Source: Fodinicurvata sediminis DSM 21159
Lineage (GTDB): Bacteria > Pseudomonadota > Alphaproteobacteria > Kiloniellales > DSM-21159
Reading direction: 5' to 3'
Assembly: GCF_000420625.1 (NCBI RefSeq)
Contig: NZ_ATVH01000019.1
Coordinates: 1-64,000, forward strand
Length of the DNA: 64,000 bases
Shown here: piece after piece, positions 43,243 to 52,671 of the stretch
Layout: the number at the start of each line of letters is the position of its first letter
Position numbering within the stretch: position 1 is the stretch's first letter
Made by a program: the position numbers and the translations under genes
Notes under the pieces: model-generated
Told to the model about the DNA's origin: nothing
The model's input: only the letters and a program-made list of their open reading frames with translations
The model's database searches: none

Positions 43243-45257
43243 TGGCCTTTTCGCCCATCCAGACCAACTTCACGGCCGGGGAGTTGTCTCCGACGCTGAC
43301 CGGCCGTCCGGACCTGCAGTGGTACTATAACGGCGCGCGGAGCCTGCAGAACATGATCTCCCTGCCGCACGGTCCGGCAGAGCGGCGCCCGGGCACCCAT
43401 TTCGTGGCGCCGGCGAAGTATCACGATCGCCGCTGCGCGCTGATCGATTTCGAGTTCTCGACCATACAGACCTACATCATCGAAATCGGGGACGCATACC
43501 TGCGCTTCTACCGGGACAAGGGGCAGATCCTCGACGGCAATGACGATCCCTATGAGATTGCTGCGCCCTGGAGCGAAAGCGCGCTGTTCGATGAGGACGG
43601 CCGCATGCTGCTGGACTATACCCAGTCCTATGACGTGCTGTTCCTGGCGCACGGCGATCATCAGCCGCGCGAGCTGCGCCGCATGGGACACAGCGACTGG
43701 GAGCTGGTCACCTTCGAATTCGAGGACGGCCCCTGGCTGACCGAGAACGCGGATGACGACAAGACGCTGTCGCCAAGCGGCACCACCGGCACCATCACGA
43801 TCACGGCCGCCGGTCACCAGCCCTTCGCCGCCACGGATGTCGGCCGCCTGGTCCGTCTGCGCCACAGTGGCGAATGGGGCTGGTGCCGCATCACCTCCTT
43901 CACTTCGGCAACCGAGGTTGAGGCAAGCGTCGAGGGCGACCTGAACGGCACCGGCGCCACGGCTGCCTGGCGCCTGGGCGCCTATTCCGACACGACCGGC
44001 TGGCCGCAGGCCGTCATGATCCGTGACGGGCGCCTGTATTTCGGCGGCGCGCGCGAATATCCCAACTGGTACGACGCCAGCCAGGTCGGCGGCTACAACA
44101 CCTTCGCGCCGGGCGACAACGATGACGATGCCTTCCGCCGGGACATCAACAGCGAGAAGGTCACCGCGATCCGCTGGCTGTCGTCAGCACGCGAGATCTT
44201 CGCCGGAACCCTGGGCGGGGAAGCGCGCATCGGCGGCGACAGCCCGAATGCGATCATCACCCCCAGCAACGTGTCCTCGACGGTCTCGACGCGCCGTGGC
44301 TGCGCGCGCGTGCGCCCGATCCAGGTGGATGACGTCATCCTGTTCGTGCAGCGCCAGGGGCGCAAACTGAACGAACTGGTCTATTCCTTCGAAAGCGATG
44401 CCTACCGCACGGCGGACATGACGCGCCGTGCGCCGCATCTGGTTCGCCGCGGCATCCGCGCCATCGCCTGGCAGCCGGAGCCCTGGTCGATCCTCTGGAC
44501 GGTGACGGCCGACGATCGCCTGCGCAGTTTCACCTATGTGCGCGCCGAGGAGGTAACCGCCTGGGCGCCGCACAGCCTGGGCGGAGAGGAGGCCTATGAC
44601 GCCCGGGTCGAGGACGTCGCCTCGCAGCCGGGGAAGAGCCAGGACGAACTCTGGATGGTCACGCGCCGGACGATCGATGGCCAGACGCGCCGCTACATCG
44701 AGGTCATGGACAGCTTCCGCGACGAAGACACGCCGGCGATCGACCAGGTCTATCTGGACTGCGCGCTGGATTACGATGGCGCGCCCACCGATACGCTCAG
44801 CGGCCTGGAGCATCTGGAGGGCTGTGAGGTCGCCATCGTCACCGATGGGGCCAACCACCCGAAACGCACCGTTGAGAACGGTCAGATCCAGTTGGACTAT
44901 GAAGCCTCGAAGGTGCGCGTCGGACTGGATTACCGCTCGATCGTCCGCCCCATGAGCCTGGAAGCCGCCGCCCGGGAAGGCACCGCCCAGGGCAAGACGA
45001 AGCGGGTGTGGAAATGCACGGTGCGCCTTGAGCGCAGCCTGGGCATGAAGATCGGGCGCAGCCTGGACAGCCTGGACGAAGTGCCGTTCCGCCGTGTCGA
45101 GGATGCCATGGATGCGCCGGTGCCGCTGATGAGCGGGGACATCGAGGTCACCTTTCCGGGGGACTATGACAGCGATGCCGATATCTGGGTGGTGCAGGAT
45201 CTGCCCTTGCCGCTGATGGTGGTCTGCCTGATGCCGCGCCTGGAGGGCGAGCCATGA
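43242..45257 (+). CDS. Tail tubular protein B-like (T7 gp12-type nozzle)
   Basis: This 671-residue beta-rich protein has the N-terminal pattern NFTAGELSPTLTGRPDLQWY and SLQNMISLPHGPAERRPGTHFV, characteristic of the podovirus nozzle family. It forms the distal tail with gp11 and holds the fibres. Confidence 0.85.
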   Translation: MAFSPIQTNFTAGELSPTLTGRPDLQWYYNGARSLQNMISLPHGPAERRPGTHFVAPAKYHDRRCALIDFEFSTIQTYIIEIGDAYLRFYRDKGQILDGNDDPYEIAAPWSESALFDEDGRMLLDYTQSYDVLFLAHGDHQPRELRRMGHSDWELVTFEFEDGPWLTENADDDKTLSPSGTTGTITITAAGHQPFAATDVGRLVRLRHSGEWGWCRITSFTSATEVEASVEGDLNGTGATAAWRLGAYSDTTGWPQAVMIRDGRLYFGGAREYPNWYDASQVGGYNTFAPGDNDDDAFRRDINSEKVTAIRWLSSAREIFAGTLGGEARIGGDSPNAIITPSNVSSTVSTRRGCARVRPIQVDDVILFVQRQGRKLNELVYSFESDAYRTADMTRRAPHLVRRGIRAIAWQPEPWSILWTVTADDRLRSFTYVRAEEVTAWAPHSLGGEEAYDARVEDVASQPGKSQDELWMVTRRTIDGQTRRYIEVMDSFRDEDTPAIDQVYLDCALDYDGAPTDTLSGLEHLEGCEVAIVTDGANHPKRTVENGQIQLDYEASKVRVGLDYRSIVRPMSLEAAAREGTAQGKTKRVWKCTVRLERSLGMKIGRSLDSLDEVPFRRVEDAMDAPVPLMSGDIEVTFPGDYDSDADIWVVQDLPLPLMVVCLMPRLEGEP

Positions 45258-45700
45258 TCGAGTTCGTGCCCTTCGAGCCGCGGCACCTGCAGGAAATCGA
45301 CGCACCCACGCGCGATGCCCGGCACTGGATCGAGAATGCCGATGCCTCCGGCCTGGTCAACGGCTATGCCTGGAGCTGCCTGCGTGACGGCGCCTGCGTC
45401 GGATCCGCCGGTGTCTTGCCGGTCTGGCAGTGGCGGGCGCTGGCCTGGTCGTTCTTCGGGCGGATGCCGGCGAACACCTGGCCCGCGATCACGCGCAAGA
45501 CCGTACGGGTTCTGGACCAGGCCCATGAGGACGGCCTGCACCGGATCGAAATGTCCGTCATCATGCGCTTTCCCGCAGGGCACCGCTGGGCGGAAATGCT
45601 GGGCTTCACATACGAAGGGCCAATGGCCGGCTATGGCGCGCGGGGCGAGACCTATGCGCTCTATGGGCGCGTGCGCTATGCCAGTGAGGGGGGATCATGA
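45254..45700 (+). CDS. T7 gp13-like internal virion protein (GNAT-like fold)
   Basis: This 148-residue protein has PFEPRHLQEID, WSFFGRMPANTW and GHRWAEMLGFTYEGPM, resembling DUF2833/gp13-type phage proteins and weakly acetyltransferases. It overlaps both neighbours by 4 bp. A structural or assembly role is likely. Confidence 0.7.
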   Translation: MIEFVPFEPRHLQEIDAPTRDARHWIENADASGLVNGYAWSCLRDGACVGSAGVLPVWQWRALAWSFFGRMPANTWPAITRKTVRVLDQAHEDGLHRIEMSVIMRFPAGHRWAEMLGFTYEGPMAGYGARGETYALYGRVRYASEGGS

Positions 45701-46167
45701 GCGGCATCGAGATCGGCACCATCGCGGCGATCGCCTCGGTCGGCAGTGCCGCCGTCGGCGCCATGGGCGCCATCCAGCAGGGCCAGGCGGCCAATGCCGC
45801 GGCAGACTACAACGCCAAGCTGGCCGAACGCGAAGCCCAGCAGGCCGAACAGGCCGCCGCCCTGGAGGAACGCCGCCATCGGGAGCGTGTGCGCCGGATG
45901 ATCGGGTCCCAGCGCGCCGCGGCCGCCGCCGGCGGCGGCCTGGAAGGCACGCCCCTGTTGATGATGGGCGAAACGGCGATGAAGGGGGAAATCGATGCCC
46001 TCTTGATCCGGAACGCCGGCAGCGAACGCGCCGTGCGCGCGCGCAGCCAGGCCGCCCTGGACCGCATGCAGGGCCAGCAGGCGCAGCGGGCCGGATACAT
46101 GGGGGCGGGCAGTTCGCTGCTGAGCGGCGCCACCTCCCTGGCGCGCTATTACGACGAAGAGAACTGA
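45697..46167 (+). CDS. T7 gp14-like internal core protein
   Basis: A 156-residue protein has an N-terminal Ala/Gly-rich hydrophobic segment (IGTIAAIASVGSAAVGAMGA, about 6-25). A long Ala/Gln/Glu coiled coil follows, then a second small hydrophobic patch near the end (MGAGSSLLSGATSLA). This matches internal ejection proteins that enter the host outer membrane during DNA delivery. Confidence 0.7.
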   Translation: MSGIEIGTIAAIASVGSAAVGAMGAIQQGQAANAAADYNAKLAEREAQQAEQAAALEERRHRERVRRMIGSQRAAAAAGGGLEGTPLLMMGETAMKGEIDALLIRNAGSERAVRARSQAALDRMQGQQAQRAGYMGAGSSLLSGATSLARYYDEEN

Positions 46168-46170
46168 TCC

Positions 46171-47751
46171 ATGGTGCGTGTGCGGATTCCCCAGTACGAA
46201 GCCCAGGCCCGCGCGAGCGTGACCTCCATGCCGCGGGTCAGCCCCGAGCGCTTCGCCGCCGCGGCCGCCGCGCCGATGCAGGGCGCCCAGGACGTGATGA
46301 ACCAGGTGCAGGAGTTCGCCGAACAGCGCCTGGAGTCGCGCCGGAAAGCCGACCTGGTGCGCGTCGAGAGTGCCGCCGCGCGCGGCCTGACGGAACTGCA
46401 GCTGGAGCTGGAGCGCGAAAGCGACTGGCGCAACATGGAACAGCGCTGGGAGGAAGGCGTGCAGGGCCTGCGCGAGCAGATCCTGGAAGACACCGATGAC
46501 CCGGCCGTGCGCGAGGCCTTCGAGCAATCCTATCAGCGCCTGGCGCTCGACAAGGAAGTCAACGTCCGCCGCAAGGCCTTCAAGATGGAAGTCGACGACG
46601 CCAAGGCCACGCTGGACAACACGCTGCCCGAATATGCGCGCCTGGCGGCCTCGGCCGAAAACCAGGCGGAACGCACGGAGCTGCTGGCGCGCGGGCGCAC
46701 GGCGATCGGGGAAATGGCCGAAGCCGGCTACATCACGCAACAGGAGGCCGTCGCACGCGAGCGCGACCTGCTGGGCCAGGTCGACACGGCGGACGTCCTG
46801 AACGCCATCCGCGAGGATCCCGATCATGCGGTGGATCTGCTGATCGATCCGAACAACTATCGCAACCTGGGCGAGGAACAGCGCGCGCGGCTGCTCGATC
46901 GCGCGGACCGCCGCGCCGAAGCCCGTCAGAGGTCGGCGCTGGCCGCCCAGGAAAAACGCCAGCGCCAGGAAGAGGCCGCCGCGCGCCGCCGGCGTGAGGA
47001 CCGGGCCTTCGAGATGTTCCAGACCATAAGCACGGCCGACGATCCGACCCTGCTGGGCGAAGAGCTGGAGGAAGCCGCCCGGAAGCGCGAGATCAGCTTC
47101 TCGGACTATCGTCTGCTGCGCAGCACGCTGGAGGACGAAAGCGCGCCCGAGGACGATGAGGGCCTGGTCCTGGCGATTGAGGACATCATCCTGCGCGAAA
47201 CGCGCGCGCCGGAAGAGGTGCATGAAATGATCCTGGAGGGCCGGCAGGATGGCCGCCTGACGGATGATACCGTGCGCCGGCTGTGGGACAAGAACCGGCA
47301 GATCAGCCGGCAGGAAAGTATCTACAGCAGCCACGATTACAGCCGGGCCGTGGATTTCATCGAGCGGCATATCGTGACCACCGGGCCCGGCTCGACCTTC
47401 GTGCGCGGCGACGAACAGCGCCGCCTGGCCCGCGCCATGGCGGAACTGGACCGCAGGCTGGAGGCCGGCGAAGAGCTGCCGGCCATTCGCGAGGATATCG
47501 TCGAGCGCTACGGCACGGAGACGACAAGCACCCTGGACCTGCCGCGCCCGCGGCGCGCGCCCAATGGCGTCGAGAGCCTGGAGGACGTGGAAGCCGCGCG
47601 CGCCGCCACGGCCGATGCCCATGATGCCGGCGAACTGGCCGTCGATCGCTTCGAGCAGGAAATGGAACTGCTGGACGAATACGAACGCCGGCTGCGCGCG
47701 CAGATGCGGCAACAACAACAGATGAACCAGGACGGGGACCGCAGCCGATGA
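46171..47751 (+). CDS. T7 gp15-like internal core protein
   Basis: This 526-residue, highly helical charged protein has extended coiled-coil stretches (AAQEKRQRQEEAAARRRRED). Its position after a gp14-like gene and before the largest structural gene fits an ejection protein that spans the periplasm. Its stop overlaps the next ATG. Confidence 0.65.
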   Translation: MVRVRIPQYEAQARASVTSMPRVSPERFAAAAAAPMQGAQDVMNQVQEFAEQRLESRRKADLVRVESAAARGLTELQLELERESDWRNMEQRWEEGVQGLREQILEDTDDPAVREAFEQSYQRLALDKEVNVRRKAFKMEVDDAKATLDNTLPEYARLAASAENQAERTELLARGRTAIGEMAEAGYITQQEAVARERDLLGQVDTADVLNAIREDPDHAVDLLIDPNNYRNLGEEQRARLLDRADRRAEARQRSALAAQEKRQRQEEAAARRRREDRAFEMFQTISTADDPTLLGEELEEAARKREISFSDYRLLRSTLEDESAPEDDEGLVLAIEDIILRETRAPEEVHEMILEGRQDGRLTDDTVRRLWDKNRQISRQESIYSSHDYSRAVDFIERHIVTTGPGSTFVRGDEQRRLARAMAELDRRLEAGEELPAIREDIVERYGTETTSTLDLPRPRRAPNGVESLEDVEAARAATADAHDAGELAVDRFEQEMELLDEYERRLRAQMRQQQQMNQDGDRSR

Positions 47752-50700
47752 GCGACCTGACAGACCGCATCCGGGGCGAACAGTCGGGCCAGACCGGACG
47801 GACCCCGGCGGATCCGACAGATAACCTTTCGCGTGGTGATGACCAGGCCCTTCCGGACCTGCGCCCGGCTGGCACGGCGGCGGATGATGATGGTGCGGCC
47901 GATCGCGACCAGGCCAGCACCTCCGGTCCGCAGCTGGACGAACGGCGTTCGCCGGCGGACCAGGAGCCGGTCCTGATCCCGGAAGAGGACGATCTGTCCA
48001 AGGCCTATCGCGAGAAGCTGCGCGAGACCAGCCCGCACATGGAGTACCTGCGTAAGCGCCGCCGGGAACGGGAAGCCGAAGCCGCCGGCGGTGAGGCGGC
48101 CCGTGCGGACAGCGAAACCGGTGCCGGTGCCGAAGGGCCTGACGCGGCGCCCCAGTCTGCAGCGGGTCCGGATGGCGATGATGGCGGACTGTGGGACCAG
48201 ACCCTGGACACGGCGGGGGATGTGGCTTCCGACGTCGGCACCGGCGTAACAATCGACCTGCCGCGCAGCGTGGCGGGCGGTGTGCGCGACTTCGCCCGGA
48301 ACACCATCGATGCGGTGGATGACCTGGCCGGGTGGCTGGATGCCAATGTGGCGGACCTGAGCTATGGCGAGGATGTCACGGTCGAGCTTCCGGAAATTCC
48401 CGAACCGCGCTCGATGACCGGGCAGGGCATTCGCGATGTCACGGCCTTTCTCACCGGCTTCCTACCGGCCCTGCGCGCCCTGCGCGCGGCCCGGGGCACA
48501 GGTGCCGCAGGCGCCGCGCGGCAGGTCAGTACAGGGCGCAAGGTCGCGGAAGCTGCCGGCGCCGGTGCTGTGGCCGATGCGCTGGCCTTCGATCCCGAGG
48601 ATCCAAACCTGGCCAGCCTGATCGAGGCCGTGCCGGCCCTGGAAAACCCGGTGACCGAGTACCTGGCCACCGGTGAGGCGGAAGGCGAGAGCGCGGACGC
48701 GCGGGCCGCCGAACGCCTGGAGGGGCGCATCAAGAACGCCCTGGTGGGCAGCGGCGTGGGGGTGGTGGCGGACGGCGTGGTCCTGGGGCTGCGCGCTCTG
48801 CGCAATGCCCGCAGCCTGAGACAGACGGCCGGAGAGGATGCCGAGAGCGCCGCGCGAGCCCTGGAAGAGGAAGCCGACCGGCCAACGGATCTTTACGATC
48901 GCCTGGGCGATACGGCGCGGCCTCTGGTCGAATTGCCCGAGGACGCCGCCGCCCGCGAGGCCACCGAAGCCGGCACGGGCCGCGCGGCGGAAGACGGCCT
49001 GTCCGGTCAAACGGCCACGGATGATGCGGCGGCCGATGCGGCGGCGGACGCAACCGAGGCCGGAACGGGCCGGCAGGCAGAGGCACCGCAGGATCCCTGG
49101 TTCGGCCTCGACCCCGAAGAGGTCGCAGAGCGCGCGGACCGCTATCTGAACGGCCGCGTGTCCGTGAAGGACCTGCCCTTCCGGATGAACTGGGCCAAGG
49201 TCGCCACGGAAGAGGACTTGCAGACGGCGGTGCGGCGTGTGGCCGGCCTGTTCAAGGGGCGGATCGATGACGCCCGGCGCGGCCGGATCAGTGACGAGGC
49301 CCTGCAGGACCTGGCCGGCCGGTTGGACATGACGCCGGAGGACCTGCTGGCACGCCAGGGCGGGGACACTTGGAATGCCGAGGAAATGGTGGCCGCCCGC
49401 GCCGTCCTGGAAAGCTCGGCCGAGAACCTGACGGAACTGGCCCGGGTCGCGCGCGGCAGTACCGACAACAAGGATCTCTATCAGTTTCAACGCATGATGG
49501 CCCTGCACGGCGCCCTGCAGAAGCAGTTCCAGGGCGCGGCCTCGGAGGCCGGCCGGGCGCTACGCGCCCTGCAGCTGCCCACGGGCAGCCGGGCGCGGCA
49601 GCTGCTGCAGATCAACGAGACCCTGGAACAGACCGGCGGCGGCCCCGACCAGGTGCGCAAGCTGGCGCATGCCATGAGCGAAATCAGCGACCCGGCCCTG
49701 CTGGACAAGGCGGCCCGCGGCTCGATCGGGCAGCGCGTCACGGACAGCCTGATCGAGGCCTGGTACTTCGCGCTGTTGTCCGGTCCGAAGACGCACGCCG
49801 TCAATATCGCATCGTCGGGGGTGTTCTCGCTCTATCGCATCCCGGAGCGCGCGCTGGCCAGCCGGATCGGCCGCGCCTTCGGCGGGGACGGTGTGGCTGA
49901 TGGCGAGGCGGCCGCGATGGCCTATGGCCTGGTCCACGGGTTCCGCGATGCCCTGCGCCTGGCCGGCCGGGCCTTCCGCACCGGAGAGCCATCGGACGTG
50001 TTCGGCAAGGTCGAGACGCGCCGGGAAGGGGCGGTATCGGCCGAAAACTTCGGCCTGGAGGGTGTGCCTGGCAAGGCGCTGGACCTGCTGGGCGGTGTAT
50101 TGCGCCTGCCGACACGGGCGCTGATGGCGCAGGATGAGTTCTTCCGCGTGATCGGCAAATCGATGCAGACGCGTGCCACCGCCTTGCGGCAGGCGCGCCA
50201 GGAGGGCCTGGAAGGCGATGCTCTGGTCGCCCGGGTCAACGAGCTGCTGGAAAATCCCAGTGACCAGATGCTGGACGATGCGCTGGCCTTCTCACGCTCC
50301 CTGACCTTCACGCGGCCGCTGGGCGATGCTGGCCAGAGTCTTCAGCGCGCGGTCAACAACATGCCCGCGGCCAAGTTCGTCCTGCCCTTCATCCGCACGC
50401 CGGTCAACCTGATGAAGGAAGCGGGGTCACGAACGCCGTTCGCATTGCTGAACCCGACCGTGCAGGCGGACCTGCGCGCCGGCGGCGCCGCGCGCGACCT
50501 GGCCCTGGCCAAGATCTCCATGGGGTCCATGCTAATGCTGACAGCGGCCGACCTGGCCCTGTCCGGCGTCGTCACCGGCTCCGGCCCGCAGCAGCCGGAG
50601 TTGAAGGCGGCCTGGCGCCGCTCGGGCAAGCAGCCCTATTCCGTGAAGGTGGGGGATACCTGGTACAGCTACAGCCGCGCGGATCCGTTCGGCATGATCC

Positions 50701-51524
50701 TGGGCCTGTCCGCGGACTATGCCCAGATCGCCGGACAGATCAGCGAGAAGGATGCGGCGGAACTGGTCGCCGCCGGTACGCTGGCCGTATCCAACAACGT
50801 CACCTCGAAGACCTGGCTGCAGGGCCCCGCAGACCTGATGGACGCGATCACGGATCCCGATCGCTATGGCGAACGCTGGCTGCAGCGCTTTACGGGCACC
50901 CTGGTGGTGCCCACGGGGCCGGCCCAGGTGGCGAGCACCATGGATCCCACGCAGCGCGCGGTCTGGTCGATCCGTGATGCGATCGTCAGCCGGGTACCTG
51001 GTTACTCGGAGACCCTGCCGCCGCGCCGCAACCTGTGGGGCGAGCCGGTGGTCCTGGAAGGCGGCCTGGGGCCGGACATCATATCGCCGATCTACAAGCA
51101 GGGCGAAAAGGACAGCCCGATCGACGAGGAGATGATCCGGCTGGACCTGGGCGTGCAGCTGCCCACCAAGACGATCGAGGAGATCGAGCTGGAGCCGGAA
51201 GAATACGACCGCTACGTCCAGCTGGCCGGCAACGGCGCCAAGGATCCATCCACCGGCCTGGGGGCCTATGACACCCTCAACGGTATCATGGAGGGCAGCC
51301 ACCCGCTGTCCGGCCGCTATGCCTCGGCCACCGATGAGATGAAGCGGACCATGATCCGCCGTGTCATAGGCGAGTTTCGCGACCTGGCCCGGGAGCAGGT
51401 CATGCAGGAATTCCCGGAACTGAGCGCCCTGCGCCGCGAACGCTGGGAAGAGCAGCGCCGGGCCGTGACGGGCAGTCCCGCACCAGACACGCCGGAGGGC
51501 GGCGCAGAGCCGCGCCTGAGGTAG
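47748..51524 (+). CDS. Large internal virion (ejection) protein, T7 gp16-like position
   Basis: In this 1258-residue protein, a disordered acidic N-terminus (about 1-140) is followed by a helical body with several moderately hydrophobic stretches (around 690-740 and 930-950). No lytic transglycosylase motif is obvious. It contains two exact copies of the dispersed palindrome (47939 and 50430). It is assumed to be ejected with the genome. Confidence 0.65.
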   Translation: MSDLTDRIRGEQSGQTGRTPADPTDNLSRGDDQALPDLRPAGTAADDDGAADRDQASTSGPQLDERRSPADQEPVLIPEEDDLSKAYREKLRETSPHMEYLRKRRREREAEAAGGEAARADSETGAGAEGPDAAPQSAAGPDGDDGGLWDQTLDTAGDVASDVGTGVTIDLPRSVAGGVRDFARNTIDAVDDLAGWLDANVADLSYGEDVTVELPEIPEPRSMTGQGIRDVTAFLTGFLPALRALRAARGTGAAGAARQVSTGRKVAEAAGAGAVADALAFDPEDPNLASLIEAVPALENPVTEYLATGEAEGESADARAAERLEGRIKNALVGSGVGVVADGVVLGLRALRNARSLRQTAGEDAESAARALEEEADRPTDLYDRLGDTARPLVELPEDAAAREATEAGTGRAAEDGLSGQTATDDAAADAAADATEAGTGRQAEAPQDPWFGLDPEEVAERADRYLNGRVSVKDLPFRMNWAKVATEEDLQTAVRRVAGLFKGRIDDARRGRISDEALQDLAGRLDMTPEDLLARQGGDTWNAEEMVAARAVLESSAENLTELARVARGSTDNKDLYQFQRMMALHGALQKQFQGAASEAGRALRALQLPTGSRARQLLQINETLEQTGGGPDQVRKLAHAMSEISDPALLDKAARGSIGQRVTDSLIEAWYFALLSGPKTHAVNIASSGVFSLYRIPERALASRIGRAFGGDGVADGEAAAMAYGLVHGFRDALRLAGRAFRTGEPSDVFGKVETRREGAVSAENFGLEGVPGKALDLLGGVLRLPTRALMAQDEFFRVIGKSMQTRATALRQARQEGLEGDALVARVNELLENPSDQMLDDALAFSRSLTFTRPLGDAGQSLQRAVNNMPAAKFVLPFIRTPVNLMKEAGSRTPFALLNPTVQADLRAGGAARDLALAKISMGSMLMLTAADLALSGVVTGSGPQQPELKAAWRRSGKQPYSVKVGDTWYSYSRADPFGMILGLSADYAQIAGQISEKDAAELVAAGTLAVSNNVTSKTWLQGPADLMDAITDPDRYGERWLQRFTGTLVVPTGPAQVASTMDPTQRAVWSIRDAIVSRVPGYSETLPPRRNLWGEPVVLEGGLGPDIISPIYKQGEKDSPIDEEMIRLDLGVQLPTKTIEEIELEPEEYDRYVQLAGNGAKDPSTGLGAYDTLNGIMEGSHPLSGRYASATDEMKRTMIRRVIGEFRDLAREQVMQEFPELSALRRERWEEQRRAVTGSPAPDTPEGGAEPRLR
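47939..47951. promoter_or_regulatory. 13-bp palindrome site 6
   Basis: An exact CGAACGGCGTTCG lies near the 5' end of the large ejection-protein gene. On the C-centred strand its flank, TCCAGC, equals that of site 2. Confidence 0.65.
50430..50442. promoter_or_regulatory. 13-bp palindrome site 7
   Basis: An exact CGAACGCCGTTCG lies inside the large ejection-protein gene, in a different codon frame from site 6. Confidence 0.65.
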
Positions 51525-51534
51525 GAGAAGAGCC

Positions 51535-52305
51535 ATGACAATCGAGACCACCACCAGCCGCTGGGCCTATACGACGGACGGAGAAACCACGGAGTTCTCG
51601 TTCGACAACGTCATTTTCGATGCAGCGGATATTCAGGTCCTGCTGGACGGCGAAGACCTGGATGACCTGAATATCGAGTACGAAGTGTCGGGCGCCGGCA
51701 GCAGCGACGGCGGCACGGTGACGATCGATCCGGCGCTCGAGACCGGCAAGACGCTTGTCCTCATCCGGCGCGTGGAGTCCACCCAGGAAGTCGCGTTGCC
51801 AGGCGGCGGCCGTTTTCCCAGCTCGACCATGGAGCGCATGGCCGATCGCGCGATCGTGCTGATCCAGCAACTGGAGGAAGCCGTTCAGCGCACGCTGAAG
51901 CTTTCCCCGGGCGATGCCCAGGTGGCCGATCAGATTTTGCCGACGCAAAGCGGCCGCGCCAACAAGGCCCTGGTCTTCGACGGGGACGGCAACATCCGCG
52001 TCTCGCAAGACGACTATGACGACCAGGCCGCCAATGCGGAGGCCTCGGCAACAGCGGCCGCCAACAGCGCGTCCGCCGCGTCCAGTTCTGCCTCTACAGC
52101 TTCGAATGCGGCAGCGGCGGCGGCCGGGTACCGGGACACGGCGGAGCAGCACAAGAACGATGCCGAGGCTGCTGCGGCAAGCGTGTCGACCACCACTGAA
52201 ATCGATCCAGGCGCACCAGGGACCAACCTGCCCAATGCGACTGCCGTGGTCGGTTATATCGGCCGCATCAATGGCATCACCATGATCACAGTCGAGGAGG
52301 CCTGA
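51535..52305 (+). CDS. Tail fibre N-terminal (T7 gp17-type) protein
   Basis: A 256-residue protein has AGGAGAAG upstream. The first about 125 residues follow the T7 tail-fibre N-domain pattern (YTTDGETTEFSF, IQVLLDGEDL, TLVLIRRVESTQ, FPSSTMERMADR), which docks to the tail. An Ala/Ser/Asn-rich helical stalk follows (about 165-215). It lacks a receptor tip, which fits the separate DGR target protein downstream acting as the receptor-binding module. Confidence 0.8.
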   Translation: MTIETTTSRWAYTTDGETTEFSFDNVIFDAADIQVLLDGEDLDDLNIEYEVSGAGSSDGGTVTIDPALETGKTLVLIRRVESTQEVALPGGGRFPSSTMERMADRAIVLIQQLEEAVQRTLKLSPGDAQVADQILPTQSGRANKALVFDGDGNIRVSQDDYDDQAANAEASATAAANSASAASSSASTASNAAAAAAGYRDTAEQHKNDAEAAAASVSTTTEIDPGAPGTNLPNATAVVGYIGRINGITMITVEEA

Positions 52306-52308
52306 CCC

Positions 52309-52671
52309 ATGATCGGAGTCCCCCGCGTCCTGCGCACACGGCAGGACTATGAGAACGTGCGCGCCGGCGTGCTGGAAGGCCGCTATGGCGCGCAGGAGAG
52401 GGCACGCGCCCTGGCGCACTGGCAGGCCCTGCTGAGCCGTCACCGCTATGTCTTCGATCGCGAGCTGGCGGAAGGTGAGGCGCCGGACGGGCCGGAGCCG
52501 GACTATACTGTCCTGGTCCTGCGCGATGAGGAGACCGACGCGGTGACCGCGCGCCAGCAGCGCGTGCGGATCGAGGACCCCAAGGCCCGGATCTTCAAGC
52601 TGGGCTACAGCGTGCCCGAGGTCGAGGCGGCGATTTCAGACATGGAGGGCGTTATCAATGGCGCTGGTTAA
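52309..52671 (+). CDS. Hypothetical tail-module protein
   Basis: This 120-residue protein lies between the tail fibre and DGR target genes and overlaps the target start by 14 bp. N-terminal helices (VRAGVLEGRYGAQERARALAHW) are followed by a beta/coil region. It could be a chaperone or linker for the target protein, by position only. Confidence 0.55.
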   Translation: MIGVPRVLRTRQDYENVRAGVLEGRYGAQERARALAHWQALLSRHRYVFDRELAEGEAPDGPEPDYTVLVLRDEETDAVTARQQRVRIEDPKARIFKLGYSVPEVEAAISDMEGVINGAG